Below are positions 8,901-16,651 of a stretch of 64,000 bases of DNA, piece after piece. Source of the DNA: Bacteroides fragilis (GTDB lineage Bacteria > Bacteroidota > Bacteroidia > Bacteroidales > DTGW01); contig CAMDBI010000015.1 of NCBI GenBank assembly GCA_945889005.1, positions 1-64,000 on the forward strand, given 5' to 3'. The notes beneath the pieces are model-generated. The model worked only from the letters and a program-made list of their open reading frames with translations, made no database searches and was not told where the DNA came from. The first letter of the stretch is position 1, and each line of letters starts with the position of its first letter. The translations under genes and the position numbers were made by a program.

Positions 8901-10313
8901 TATAGCATTAATACTCAACATTGAATAACCATCTGGTAAAGCTTTCCATGCACCAACAAATTTCTTTGCTTTTTCATCGGCTAATTTTAGTTTTTCTATG
9001 GCAAATTCCTTTACAGACTCATCATCGTCAAACGAAAATAATACATGCCAAATGTCGTCTAGTGTATAATAGTCTTTTTTCGACTTACTGTCTTTTCTAA
9101 TTTCCTTAGGCAGTCTGATGTTTACCCAATTTTCACCAAATATATCGCAAAGTCTTGCCGATATTGGACAAGCTGAAATATGAGTTTTGTCTTTATAATT
9201 CAATTCCCAATTATGCCCTTTCTTTTTTACAAATTCAGATATTTCGGAAAAAAGAAAATCGGGCTTTTGCCTGCCAATAAACTTCTCACTGTAAAGTTCT
9301 TGCCTTAGCTCAATAGGTATTTGCGCCCATTTGGCGTTAGGTACACCAATTTGTCGGTATTCAATATTATTGATGAAACTCCAAGCCCGAAACGTTTCAA
9401 ATGCTGGATGACTTATAGGTGAACGAGATTTATTCTTTTCCAAGGTGCAATTTCCTACCAAACCTTTTTGCGAGCGCAAAGGACGTTGATAAAAAATGGC
9501 TCCGTTATACTTATTCTTACTCTTTTCAACAAGAGCTTTATAAAAATCTGTATCTAAACCAATTCCTTGATATTCAAAAATCTTGTTTATTTCATCACGA
9601 TAATGCTTTCTAAACGTATGCTGAATCCATTCGAGACGCACTCTTTCGCCTTGGCTTTCTATGTAACCTAAGGCTGCTCCAACAGTTGGAAAGTCAGCTA
9701 AAGTTTTCCCAAACTTTTGATTAAGGCTATTAGAAAACTCGTTGTCTTTCTTAACCTCTGATTTTGCATCTTTTCTTTCGCCTTGCTCATCAGGTACAGC
9801 ATCTTTTCTGCTGCTTTTAAAGCCACGTCTTTGTGCTATATGATATAATGCTCTACCTATTTTGAATTTATTTTCAGGATTATTTAGGTCAAGTTTTTGG
9901 TCGACCAATAATGCCCGGATTTCATAGGGACTTCTATAATCAGGCTTTCCATCATTGTTAAAATCAAGTTTAATCCAATTTTCAAAAACTTCAATATGAG
10001 GATATATTCGCTTGTTTACTTTATCGTATTTTCTCCAATTATTGAGCTGGTCCATTGTCATTGGGCAATAACCGTTCGAAATAAGAACCTCTAATGTTTC
10101 CCATAAGCGGTATTTTCTGGCCTGATACAATCTTCGAACTGAACGCTTTTGAGTTCGTTTTGCTGCATATGAGTATTCTACACCTTTTTCGCTACCAACA
10201 CCCTTTTCAAAAATTGCAACGCCATATTTTTCAATCTGGTTCTCATTTAAATCGTGGTTTCTTATTGCCCATCCAATAGAATTGGTTCCTAAATCGAGTC
10301 CTAAAGTTTTCAT
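5982..10313 (-). CDS. cas9: CRISPR-associated endonuclease Cas9 (type II-C, long Bacteroidota form)
   Basis: An RNA-guided DNA endonuclease of 1443 residues, in the upper size range and typical of Bacteroidota II-C enzymes. RuvC-I is at the start (LGLDLGTNSIGWA, Asp7). The arginine-rich bridge helix follows (about 50-80, AAKRTQKRSVRRLYQARKYR). RuvC-II is VVELSRELN with Glu699. The HNH domain has CMYTG and VDFEHTIPRS with His831. RuvC-III is KHSHHAIDAAVLTLI with Asp1011. The remaining about 430 residues form the C-terminal PAM-interacting region. All catalytic residues are present. It is first in the cas operon. The start lies about 40 bp from the divergent tracrRNA start, so the two promoters share one intergenic region. 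The PAM cannot be deduced here. Confidence 0.98.
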   Translation of the reverse strand: MKTLGLDLGTNSIGWAIRNHDLNENQIEKYGVAIFEKGVGSEKGVEYSYAAKRTQKRSVRRLYQARKYRLWETLEVLISNGYCPMTMDQLNNWRKYDKVNKRIYPHIEVFENWIKLDFNNDGKPDYRSPYEIRALLVDQKLDLNNPENKFKIGRALYHIAQRRGFKSSRKDAVPDEQGERKDAKSEVKKDNEFSNSLNQKFGKTLADFPTVGAALGYIESQGERVRLEWIQHTFRKHYRDEINKIFEYQGIGLDTDFYKALVEKSKNKYNGAIFYQRPLRSQKGLVGNCTLEKNKSRSPISHPAFETFRAWSFINNIEYRQIGVPNAKWAQIPIELRQELYSEKFIGRQKPDFLFSEISEFVKKKGHNWELNYKDKTHISACPISARLCDIFGENWVNIRLPKEIRKDSKSKKDYYTLDDIWHVLFSFDDDESVKEFAIEKLKLADEKAKKFVGAWKALPDGYSMLSINAIQKINRFLLKGYIYTEAVLISNIPDIIGNKLFDENEEMITSSLKGIITVNRDKKNIFNIVNNLISKYKSLPYENRFGYKDTSYNLNDSDIKDVLNAIKESFGEHTWEKISDDKRQIVKTKVIELYQNFFFSDTREYVKLPRVVDSLKDFLKNQFSQLTDIQLDKLYHPSMIDIYPSSKQSEDGKYYLRSPKTGAFKNPMAMRTLYILRNQINYLIKTGQVDEETRIVVELSRELNDANKRWAIETYQRQRQAENNEFADAIRGLLQDNTNIVANADSNDDIDKVRLWYEQVKQSQLNKGKGEYGQNKWTNQSSELFTNLAQAKSVIDKYRLWKEQKCTCMYTGRPISFSDLFDENRVDFEHTIPRSISMDNSLENLTVCFARYNRYVKKNQIPAQLPNYDKDATIDGETYLAIKPRLKEWEEKVEHLKHNIEFWKGKSKSATTKDFKDDAIKQRHLWQMELDYWQNKLNRFTMTEITTGFKNSQLTDTQLISKYAFHFLKSAFDKVELQKGTHTSEFRKIYGIQPKDEKKDRSKHSHHAIDAAVLTLIPYSKNREETLRKNYEHFERFKLGYEKEKQFHDKPYQSFNITHIKEIEDCILINNIARNQSLSPAKKIIRKRGQIVYQKDNEGNILHDSVGAPIPMYAKGDSIRGQLHQETFFGAIKLPVTDEKGKPKVENGKFVYDGKISYVVRVPFVYKKDNNSPGFKSLEEIKKDIVDKNLYDMIEKQIGNKDFKIAMNEGVYLFDKKGNKAGRIRHIRVFVRASEPLKIKEQTYISNKPSLHLPDKDYKKYYYAGNGENALFAFYWDGTENNRGFESRNLFQVAEQLKIIKSQNLIDYFPKNKLVGRGKNKIEIPLFALLTPGIRVLFYKNFKEELFDLDYKDKLKRLYRLRLIFDSRQGLLQFQHHLEARDDKALLTIYPEKEFGKRGKFGFSEFNYEFPWPRLLLSMGKFNFLIENKDFTITPDSQIHFI

Positions 10314-10317
10314 AATT

Positions 10318-10348
10318 TTTGTTTATTCAAAGATTTTATCTATTTTTA
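10318..10348 (+). promoter_or_regulatory. tracrRNA promoter
   Basis: TTTG (10318-10321), 19 nt, then TATTTTTA (10341-10348). Spacing is exact and the -7 element differs from TAnnTTTG only in the last base. The predicted start at about 10353 falls directly before the antirepeat. Confidence 0.7.
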
Positions 10349-10352
10349 CATT

Positions 10353-10432
10353 CATACAAATTGAAAGACTTTTCACAATAAGGCTATAAGCCGAAGAAAA
10401 TCTCAGCCCTGCGTTTCGTGGGGCTTTTTTTT
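10353..10432 (+). ncRNA. tracrRNA
   Basis: The antirepeat at 10357-10379 (CAAATTGAAAG ... TCACAAT) pairs with the crRNA-side end of the repeat. It gives about 18 paired bases including two G-U wobbles, split by a small internal loop (5 nt against 4 nt), as seen in other Cas9 repeat:antirepeat duplexes. It is followed by a short hairpin AAGGCTATAAGCC and an intrinsic terminator hairpin. The length of about 80 nt suits a II-C tracrRNA. It is transcribed away from cas9. Both RNA ends are predicted from promoter and terminator, not measured. Confidence 0.9.
10405..10432 (+). terminator. tracrRNA terminator hairpin
   Basis: A 9-bp stem (AGCCCTGCG with CGTGGGGCT, two wobble pairs), a loop of three T, and a run of 8 T. 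It also serves as the last stem-loop of the tracrRNA. Confidence 0.88.
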
Positions 10433-10451
10433 GATATTTTTTTGATAAAGA

Positions 10452-11000
10452 TCAACATTCTTTTAATGGATTTCTTTTACTCCCCATATAATATTTTTCA
10501 AATACATCGTCCATTTCTCCCGGAAATCCATAACCGCATGGTTCGGCATATTTGAGGCAGTCTTCGCATCGCAACTTAAAATCGTTTAACAGTCCATTTT
10601 TTTTCATGTATTTCAATGCACGTTCGAAATTATTTACTGTACTGTTATAAAATTGCTCACTCATATCGCCATAGTCGAATGTAAATTTACATGCCATTTC
10701 AGAAAAAGTAATCATTAGATCAGCAACGAGTTTTGGCGATGGTTTGTATGATGAAAATTCTGTAATTGCTTTTTTTACTACAATAAAGCGGGTTTTGGGT
10801 TCAGTATATTTCCCTTTTGGGTAAAATTCGTTGATTATTATATTTTTATACTTTTCAAAAAGCTCATTCTCATTAGGGTTTAAGTAGAATATATAAAAAT
10901 CTTTAACCGGTTTTATAGATTCGTAGAGATCTAGTATTTGCTCAATTATCTGTTCTTTAGTGAGCGTTTGTAAATGTTTCTTCAATTGTATTTTTGACAT
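10452..11000 (-). CDS. DUF6155-like protein of unknown function
   Basis: A 182-residue soluble protein. The N-terminal pattern MSKIQLKKHLQTL-x-KEQIIEQILDLY followed by FYLNPNEN resembles the DUF6155 family, whose function is not known. The frame is open 19 codons further upstream (to 11057). The ATG at 11000 is preferred because it starts the conserved block and a GGAG lies about 14 nt upstream. No signal peptide or membrane segment is seen. The C-terminal part has two cysteine pairs (CEDC and a later EPCGYG/KEC) that could bind a metal. It converges with the tracrRNA and has no evident tie to the cas genes. Confidence 0.6.
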   Translation of the reverse strand: MSKIQLKKHLQTLTKEQIIEQILDLYESIKPVKDFYIFYLNPNENELFEKYKNIIINEFYPKGKYTEPKTRFIVVKKAITEFSSYKPSPKLVADLMITFSEMACKFTFDYGDMSEQFYNSTVNNFERALKYMKKNGLLNDFKLRCEDCLKYAEPCGYGFPGEMDDVFEKYYMGSKRNPLKEC

Positions 11001-11200
11001 ATTCACAAATTTTCTCCAAAATACAAAATTATTTGAATCAATAATTCGTTTCTTCAATTATTAATTCATCAAATTGCCTTTAGTATTGTAATAACAACAA
11101 TATTTGTGAGCTCATTTTATTTTCATTTTAAAAAATTGAAATAAGTAATGACTATCAACATATTATAACCAGGCAACAAGATACCAAAATACATATTTCG

Positions 11201-11250
11201 TTGCTTTCAGAATAACAAACACCTGAAAATTATCTTTGGCAATAATGGTA
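11201..11250 (+). promoter_or_regulatory. CRISPR-repeat-like fragment or lone promoter
   Basis: TTGCTTTCAG (11201-11210) is identical to ten bases of the CRISPR repeat. After 20 unrelated bases comes TATCTTTGGCAATAA (11231-11245), close to the repeat segment TATCTTTGCAATAG. The second part is also a perfect -7 promoter element. It lies just upstream of the MFS remnant. It may be the old promoter of that gene, with the similarity to the repeat due to shared promoter motifs. Confidence 0.35.
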
Positions 11251-11266
11251 ATTACCTAACGGGGAA

Positions 11267-11474
11267 ATGATACAACAATTGACATCGATCAAACCTTTGA
11301 TACAAACAAAAGTCGACAAGAGCAAACATGGTCGTGTAATGGGGTTTTACACTCTAGTATTTATGGGGACTGCACTATTTGTAAGTATTTTGATAAGGCC
11401 TTGCTGCCAAGCATAGGTGCCTTGCAACGTTTACGATTGGCGTAATTGCCCGTATTGAAATATTAATGCTTTGA
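11267..11474 (+). pseudogene. Remnant of an MFS efflux transporter
   Basis: Bases 11267-11416 encode 49 residues including PLIQTKVDKSKHGRVMGFYT and LVFMGTALFVSIL. This closely follows the pattern of the MFS_3/EntS-type exporter segment (TLIQ-x-VDD-x-x-RGRVMSFYT-x-x-FMG). A stop (TAG, 11414-11416) interrupts it. The +1 frame continues with LATFTIGVIARIEILML up to a stop at 11472-11474, matching the next transmembrane helix of such exporters. No other part of the roughly 400-residue transporter is present, so this is a short, frameshifted relic, not a working gene. Confidence 0.6.
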
Positions 11475-11541
11475 TCTATTGGAGAAAGTTATTAAAAATA
11501 ATTAGATTGATTTATAAGCAAACAATCTGCTTGAACTAAAC

Positions 11542-11591
11542 AAAAAAACACCTAATTAATTTTATATAAATCAATTAGTGTTATTTTTTGA
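11542..11591. terminator. Terminator-like inverted repeat downstream of the esterase gene
   Basis: ACACCTAATTAATTT and AAATCAATTAGTGT form an imperfect stem with A runs before it and T runs after it. It can therefore act on either strand. On the minus strand it ends the collagen-like/esterase operon about 40 bp after the stop codon. Confidence 0.6.
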
Positions 11592-11628
11592 TAAAAGTAA
11601 AAGTGTGAGTGATAAAAACAATCTTAAC

Positions 11629-12528
11629 TTATCGATACTTCAAAGAATGGTTGAAAAGCCATGTCATTAGGTATTGATCTGTATAACAAGGACCCGGAAT
11701 ATGCCCCATATTTGCATATTCACTATATTTAAACATCGGAAATCCAGAACGGGTAAGTGTTACTGTAGTTCTTGCATATCCAGTATTGATGTCTGAGGAA
11801 CTTGTTTCAATGGCTGCACTATTACATTCATAGTTCCGCATGTAATTTAAAGCTTCGCGAGCAACACCTACTCTAGTTTCTGAATCAGAAAGTCCTATAT
11901 GATACCATACAGCTGTATGCCTCGCAATTTCGTTTCCCAAATCTGGTTGACTTTGTCCAGCAACACGAATTATGGCAGCAAAATAATTTTTTTCTACAAA
12001 CATACCCTTTGCCAAAGGGTAACTACCCGATCCCCCCATCGAAAAACCTGTAAGGTAAATACGACTTAAATCTATCCGATATCCTGCTTCTATTGCGCTT
12101 TTGATCCAACGGCCCAATACTTGACCATCAGATTCTGTATTTTTTTGGTAATTGATAACAAATGCTGGGTAATGCTGAGCTACAGCTTTATAATAATTTT
12201 CCCCCTCACCCCACAGGCCAACAACTAGCAAAGGGTAATGTCTTGAAGCGTTACCTGCTTTTTTATATCCCCAAGGACTCTGAAAGCTTAAATTTTCATG
12301 TATATGATTAACAGGTGCATCAGAATTTACAAATGTCTCATCCGGATTTAAATCGACTAAACTATCGAGCATTTTGCCATTTTTATTGAGCAGCGGCACT
12401 GTGTCTGTTTGTCCGTTTCGGTTTACAAAGTCACTATCCAAAATGGTGCTTTGTCCGTGTTTGGTAATGCCCTGTGAATATGCTGAAATGGCACAAATCG
12501 TTGCGATGATTAATAATAATTGCCTCAT
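11629..12528 (-). CDS. Secreted alpha/beta-hydrolase (esterase-like)
   Basis: A 299-residue protein with a signal peptide (MRQLLLIIATICAISAYSQ). The alpha/beta-hydrolase nucleophile elbow is GFSMGGSGS (Ser near residue 165). A likely acid lies in the following GLSDSE segment and a likely base in ANMGHIPGP near the C-terminus. The overall pattern resembles secreted feruloyl-esterase or PHB-depolymerase-like (LpqC-type) enzymes, but the substrate cannot be read from the sequence. It starts 14 bp after the collagen-like gene, so the two probably form one transcript and act at the cell surface. Confidence 0.75.
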   Translation of the reverse strand: MRQLLLIIATICAISAYSQGITKHGQSTILDSDFVNRNGQTDTVPLLNKNGKMLDSLVDLNPDETFVNSDAPVNHIHENLSFQSPWGYKKAGNASRHYPLLVVGLWGEGENYYKAVAQHYPAFVINYQKNTESDGQVLGRWIKSAIEAGYRIDLSRIYLTGFSMGGSGSYPLAKGMFVEKNYFAAIIRVAGQSQPDLGNEIARHTAVWYHIGLSDSETRVGVAREALNYMRNYECNSAAIETSSSDINTGYARTTVTLTRSGFPMFKYSEYANMGHIPGPCYTDQYLMTWLFNHSLKYR

Positions 12529-12542
12529 GTAAAGAGCTGTAT

Positions 12543-13676
12543 TTAGTAGTAATAATCGAACTGTACACGATCGCCTGTACTCAGGGAGTAAGTTCCATTG
12601 TTGGCAGGAATGTAAGTAAGTATAGTTCCAGTAACACTATAAGCTGAGTTGCTAATGCGTATACCATTTATAAACATTTTCACCTTACTGTTAGCAGCTG
12701 GTGTTTGTGTAAGTGTAAACGTGGTTTGGTCAATAACAGAAGTAAATTCGTTTGATACCTCGCGTACCAATATCTGTGTTGGTATAGTTGGTTTATTAAA
12801 TATTTGTGCATCACCATTTGTGGCATTCCAATCGGCATTTACGTTTACTTCAGCACCGATGGCAATGCCTCCAAGCTTTGCTTTATCTGCTGTTGTATAA
12901 TCTTCTGTAGATAAGGCTTTTCCGTAAATTTTATCTACTTTTGTAGTCAAATCATTTGTAAGTGCAGTTTTGGTAGCTTTTAAGTCTAACTCATCTTTTA
13001 TTTTGGTAGATGTCCATGTTTTGTTGGTTAAAGCTTGGGTATTATCAAAAAAATCTGCAGGGTTACCAGTTGGACCTTTGTCACCTAAAGGCCCCTTATC
13101 GCCAGTTAAACCTTTATCTCCTTGAACACCCTTGTCACCTTGAACACCTTTGTCACCTACAGGCCCCTTATCGCCAGTTATACCTTTGTCGCCTTGTAAG
13201 CCAATATCGCCCTGAACTCCTTTATCGCCTTGAGGACCTTTATCACCCTGTATACCTTTATCGCCCTGATTTCCAGAATATTTTGCATACAAAGCATACG
13301 GCACACTCAACAACTGGCTAATGCTAGTTATGCTATAACTTGTACCTCCTGTAGGGTCTATTTCAATTTTTATAAAATACAGACCAGTAGCCCAATTAAT
13401 GGAATCGAAACCAATCTGACCTCCAATTTCTATACTCACCAGCCCATTGGTGTTAGTGGTTGGAGCTTGAGTTTCGCTGTATACGGCTATACCGTCTGCT
13501 GAACCATGCAAAATACTTATACGCATACCTATTTTGCTCGATACAACCAATGTGTTGCTACTATTACGCACTACTGCCTGAAAACTCATCTTTTGGGGTG
13601 CTTGAGCCCAAAGATACATTTGTGTAAAGGCACAAATTATAAGTGCTAATAACGATTTAAAGAATACATTTTTCAA
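12543..13676 (-). CDS. Secreted collagen-like repeat protein
   Basis: A 377-residue protein with a signal peptide ending at WAQA. Residues of about 25-135 form a beta-rich head found in Bacteroidota surface proteins (KMSFQAVVRN ... LLSVPYALYAKYSG). Next come 24 uninterrupted Gly-X-Y triplets in which nearly every second triplet is GDK (variants GDI, GNQ, GNP). A C-terminal part (about residues 215-377) probably forms a trimerisation or adhesion domain. Gly-X-Y repeats of this kind fold as triple helices in other bacterial proteins. The near-identical DNA triplets make the repeat number prone to change. It is first in a two-gene operon with the esterase. Confidence 0.82.
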   Translation of the reverse strand: MKNVFFKSLLALIICAFTQMYLWAQAPQKMSFQAVVRNSSNTLVVSSKIGMRISILHGSADGIAVYSETQAPTTNTNGLVSIEIGGQIGFDSINWATGLYFIKIEIDPTGGTSYSITSISQLLSVPYALYAKYSGNQGDKGIQGDKGPQGDKGVQGDIGLQGDKGITGDKGPVGDKGVQGDKGVQGDKGLTGDKGPLGDKGPTGNPADFFDNTQALTNKTWTSTKIKDELDLKATKTALTNDLTTKVDKIYGKALSTEDYTTADKAKLGGIAIGAEVNVNADWNATNGDAQIFNKPTIPTQILVREVSNEFTSVIDQTTFTLTQTPAANSKVKMFINGIRISNSAYSVTGTILTYIPANNGTYSLSTGDRVQFDYYY

Positions 13677-13832
13677 AGTAGGTTTATTTAATAGTTTTAC
13701 ATCATTGATAATTAAATGAACTTTTATTTCATTTATTTAATACAATTAATTTCTTACAATATTTTTGATTGCAAAATTAAAAAAACATTATCAAATTTTT
13801 GCACATATTAATTCCGAAATTTAAACTATATT

Positions 13833-14441
13833 TTATTTATGTCTTTCTTCCAAAACCTTTACGACATCTGCTATTGAATATTTTTTCTCGGTGAGCAATA
13901 CAATCAAATGATACATTAGATCGGCTGCTTCGTTGAGAAATAAGTCGTCGTTATTGTCTTTAGCTTCAATAACAAGCTCTACGGCTTCTTCGCCAACTTT
14001 TTGGGCAATTTTATTGATCCCTTTTTGGAAAAGTTTTGTTGTATACGAACCTTCGGGCATATCTACTTTTCGTTTGTCGATCAGGTTCTGAAGGGTCATT
14101 AGAAACTCAATATTTTGGTTTTGATTTATTTCTTCGAAACAAGTATCGGCTCCTGTATGGCACACAACCCCTTTGGGGCGGGCTTTAATAAGTAAAGTAT
14201 CCTTGTCGCAATCTAATAATATATCGATAACTTCCAAAAAGTTGCCACTCTCCTCGCCTTTGGTCCACAAGCGGTTTTTGGTACGGCTAAAAAAAGTAAC
14301 CAATTTTCCCGAAACAGTTTTTTCATAAGCTTCTTGGTTCATAAAACCAAGCATAAGAACTTTATTGGTTTTAAAATCCTGAATTACAGCCGGAACCAAT
14401 CCGTTTAATTTTTCGAAATCAATTTTTTCTATTTGTATCAT
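13833..14441 (-). CDS. hisI: Bifunctional phosphoribosyl-AMP cyclohydrolase / phosphoribosyl-ATP pyrophosphatase
   Basis: HisIE fusion of 202 residues catalysing the second and third steps of histidine synthesis. The N-terminal HisI part holds the metal-site motifs LWTKGEESGNFL, DCDKDTLL and VCHTGADTCF. The C-terminal HisE part holds the NTP-pyrophosphatase signature KVGEEAVELVIEA and NEAADLMYHL. Length is normal for the fusion. It is the last gene of the his operon and starts one base after the stop of the Lnb-like gene (14443), so translation is probably coupled. Confidence 0.97.
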   Translation of the reverse strand: MIQIEKIDFEKLNGLVPAVIQDFKTNKVLMLGFMNQEAYEKTVSGKLVTFFSRTKNRLWTKGEESGNFLEVIDILLDCDKDTLLIKARPKGVVCHTGADTCFEEINQNQNIEFLMTLQNLIDKRKVDMPEGSYTTKLFQKGINKIAQKVGEEAVELVIEAKDNNDDLFLNEAADLMYHLIVLLTEKKYSIADVVKVLEERHK

Positions 14442-14442
14442 T

Positions 14443-15660
14443 TTATTTATTTCTCTTAATGAACAACGCTACTAACTTATTGTCGGTTTCAAATGCCCTA
14501 TTCAAAGCTCTTGCAGCAACCAGCACAATGAGGGGTACAAAGGTAATACTTATTTTCTGAGGCAAAAAAGGCATTGAGAGTAAAAATAATATTGCCAGTG
14601 ATGCTACTATAGAAAAATAATATTTTGAAATTTTTTTGTTCAACACCCACAAAAAGTAAAAAGCGTTGAAAGGCAAAGCCCATAGTAAATTTAAGTTTTG
14701 ATCGCAAGCAATATGCTCAGAAACAAACCACATAAAACCAATTAAAACACCTACTAAACCCAAAATTGTGAAAAAGATTCCATCTGCCCAAAATGCAATT
14801 TTTTGAGAAATTGGAAAAGCCAAAATCATCAAAAAAGCAATGATGATAAATAGTACAAACGGAGTAAACCATGGACGATGCAATTTTTTCTGATCAAGAT
14901 CAAACACCAAATTGTCGGAACTTACAAGACGGGTCGAGTCTGTTCTGTATATAGCATTAAAAGAGCCGTGCATATAATCGGGCAAATACATACCATAGTA
15001 AAACCCGGCATTGTCGTCGGCTTTCATTCCTAGCATGAGATCTATACCGGCCTGTATCCATGGTTTGTCGTTTAAACTAATAATATTCAATTGTCTAAAA
15101 CTTACAATCTCGTTGCTTTTTGCCGAATCGACAAAGTATTTATTGTCGATCGTACGGAGTATCAAATCGCGAATACGAGTTGCGCAATTGTCAAACAGAA
15201 AATCGTATTTATAACTTCTGTTTTCGGGTTGAAAATTAAGTACTACGAGGTCAAATAGTTTTTTTCGCTCATTATACGAAAGATTTACAACCTGTTCAAA
15301 CACTGGCCGTTCTTCGTATTGCATTTGAACAATAAACGATTCGAATGTTTCGGCAGCCATAAGGTAATCGAGCTTTCCACGGGCAAATTTCATGTAGAAA
15401 TTTGGAGTGTTGAAATTGAAAGTTCCCCAATTGAATACTATATCGACTTTGTTTGTCAAATCTTTGATTCTCAATGCCGAATGCCCGTAGGCCGAGTACA
15501 ATTCTTCACCAACACCTACAGTAAGTATGCTAAATTGCGCACTTTCGGAAATTGTTTGCGCTTCAACCCTTTCGAAAAATGAGAAAAGAAGAAATAGTAA
15601 AATAAATAAGTGCCTCGTGCTTCGTGCCTCGTGCTTCGTGCTTCGGACTTCGTTTTGCAT
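14443..15660 (-). CDS. Lnb_N (DUF4105)-domain membrane protein
   Basis: A protein of about 405 residues with a signal segment (LFILLFLLFSFFERVEAQ) and a periplasmic N-terminal domain of the former DUF4105 family. Conserved YGHSALRI and FDNCATRIRDLI supply a His and Cys pair reminiscent of NlpC/P60-type enzymes. Five or so transmembrane helices follow (about residues 265-395). The domain is now linked to Lnb, a lipoprotein N-acyltransferase of Bacteroides, so a role in lipoprotein maturation is possible but not shown. Residues 3-17 are encoded by a short tandem repeat (15610-15646), so the annotated start may be an accident of repeat insertion. It is embedded in the his operon between hisF and hisIE. 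Confidence 0.7.
   Translation of the reverse strand: MQNEVRSTKHEARSTRHLFILLFLLFSFFERVEAQTISESAQFSILTVGVGEELYSAYGHSALRIKDLTNKVDIVFNWGTFNFNTPNFYMKFARGKLDYLMAAETFESFIVQMQYEERPVFEQVVNLSYNERKKLFDLVVLNFQPENRSYKYDFLFDNCATRIRDLILRTIDNKYFVDSAKSNEIVSFRQLNIISLNDKPWIQAGIDLMLGMKADDNAGFYYGMYLPDYMHGSFNAIYRTDSTRLVSSDNLVFDLDQKKLHRPWFTPFVLFIIIAFLMILAFPISQKIAFWADGIFFTILGLVGVLIGFMWFVSEHIACDQNLNLLWALPFNAFYFLWVLNKKISKYYFSIVASLAILFLLSMPFLPQKISITFVPLIVLVAARALNRAFETDNKLVALFIKRNK
15610..15646. repeat. GAAGCAC/GAGGCAC tandem repeat at the start of the Lnb-like gene
   Basis: On the minus strand, five 7-bp units of CGAAGCA or CGAGGCA lie directly after the ATG. They are translated as an unusual basic stretch (EVRSTKHEARSTRH) before the hydrophobic signal helix. 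It resembles the low-complexity intergenic repeats elsewhere in this window. Confidence 0.6.
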
Positions 15661-15687
15661 AATTCTAAACTTTTAACTTTTCAACTC

Positions 15688-16440
15688 TTATCGTACCGTT
15701 ATATTTTTATTGCGCAAATATGCTTTCAAATCGGGAATAGCAATTTCTTTATAGTGAAAAATACTAGCAGCCAGAGCGGCATCAGCCTTACCTTTGTTAA
15801 AAACATCGACAAAATGCTCCATTTTTCCTGCTCCTCCCGAAGCTATAATAGGTATATTGAGCGATTGCGAGAGCACCGAGAGTGCATCGTTTGAAAATCC
15901 TTGTTTTACGCCATCGTGGTTCATAGAAGTAAACAGTATTTCGCCAGCACCACGGTTTTCAGCTTCTTTAGCCCACGAAAACAATTCTTTGTCGGTAGCA
16001 ACTCGTCCTCCGTTTACAAAAACAGACCATTTATTATCCTTAAACTGAGCATCGACAGCTACCACAACAAACTGACTTCCGAAACCTTTCGCCAACTGAT
16101 CGATAAGCGACGGATTCTTCACAGCAGCCGAATTGATCGATATCTTGTCGGCTCCGGCACTCAAAAGTCTTTCGGCATCGGACATTTCGTTAATACCTCC
16201 CCCAACCGTAAAGGGTATACTTAGGTTTTGAGCTATGCGTTTTACCAAATCGGCAAACAATTTGCGTTTTTCGTGCGAGGCTGTAATATCGAGGTATACC
16301 AACTCATCGGCACCCATTCGACTATATTCGGCACCAAGTTCTACAGGGTCGCCTACCGCTTTAATATCGAGAAAATTTATACCTTTTACTGTTTGCCCGT
16401 CTTTTATATCGAGACAAGGGATAATGCGTTTTGCTAACAT
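15688..16440 (-). CDS. hisF: Imidazole glycerol phosphate synthase, cyclase subunit HisF
   Basis: HisF forms the synthase with HisH and makes IGP and AICAR from PRFAR and ammonia. This is a (beta/alpha)8 barrel of 250 residues. The first strand carries the catalytic Asp ([13 protein letters not shown], Asp10 or 11), the opposite half carries VVVAVDAQ (Asp130 region), and phosphate-binding loops are GGGINEM and [10 protein letters not shown]. The frame is open 11 codons further upstream. The ATG at 16440 is chosen because it gives the standard HisF N-terminus. It is separated from hisA by about 210 bp of AT-rich, repeat-like sequence but lies in the same operon. Confidence 0.97.
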   Translation of the reverse strand: MLAKRIIPCLDIKDGQTVKGINFLDIKAVGDPVELGAEYSRMGADELVYLDITASHEKRKLFADLVKRIAQNLSIPFTVGGGINEMSDAERLLSAGADKISINSAAVKNPSLIDQLAKGFGSQFVVVAVDAQFKDNKWSVFVNGGRVATDKELFSWAKEAENRGAGEILFTSMNHDGVKQGFSNDALSVLSQSLNIPIIASGGAGKMEHFVDVFNKGKADAALAASIFHYKEIAIPDLKAYLRNKNITVR

Positions 16441-16651
16441 AAAAAACAATTTAGTAATGTACCAAACTACCAATTTACCAATTTAATGTTGGTCAACTTA
16501 CTTCTTGGATGATACAATTATACAACATACTTCCTATTTTCATCTAAAATCTCAACAAAAGCTATTAAATCAATTGCAAATTCAAAGGAGAGTTTTACTA
16601 TTTGATTTTCATTTTGATTCATACACTTACATTGGTATATGGGTACATTAT
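16441..16651. other. Intergenic spacer between hisA and hisF
   Basis: About 210 bp with no convincing gene on either strand. Bases 16459-16487 contain the near-tandem motif ACCAAACTACCAATTTACCA, one of the repeat-like spacer types of this window. No promoter with both elements or terminator hairpin was found. Confidence 0.4.

Noticed and set aside
10452..11000. DUF6155-like gene as an anti-CRISPR or accessory Cas gene
   Set aside because: It lies next to the tracrRNA but resembles a general Bacteroidota family and is transcribed toward the tracrRNA terminator. No link can be shown.
11058..11628. Second CRISPR array or second tracrRNA in the gap after the cas locus
   Set aside because: Only one repeat-like fragment is present, in crRNA orientation and not as an antirepeat, with no spacing pattern.
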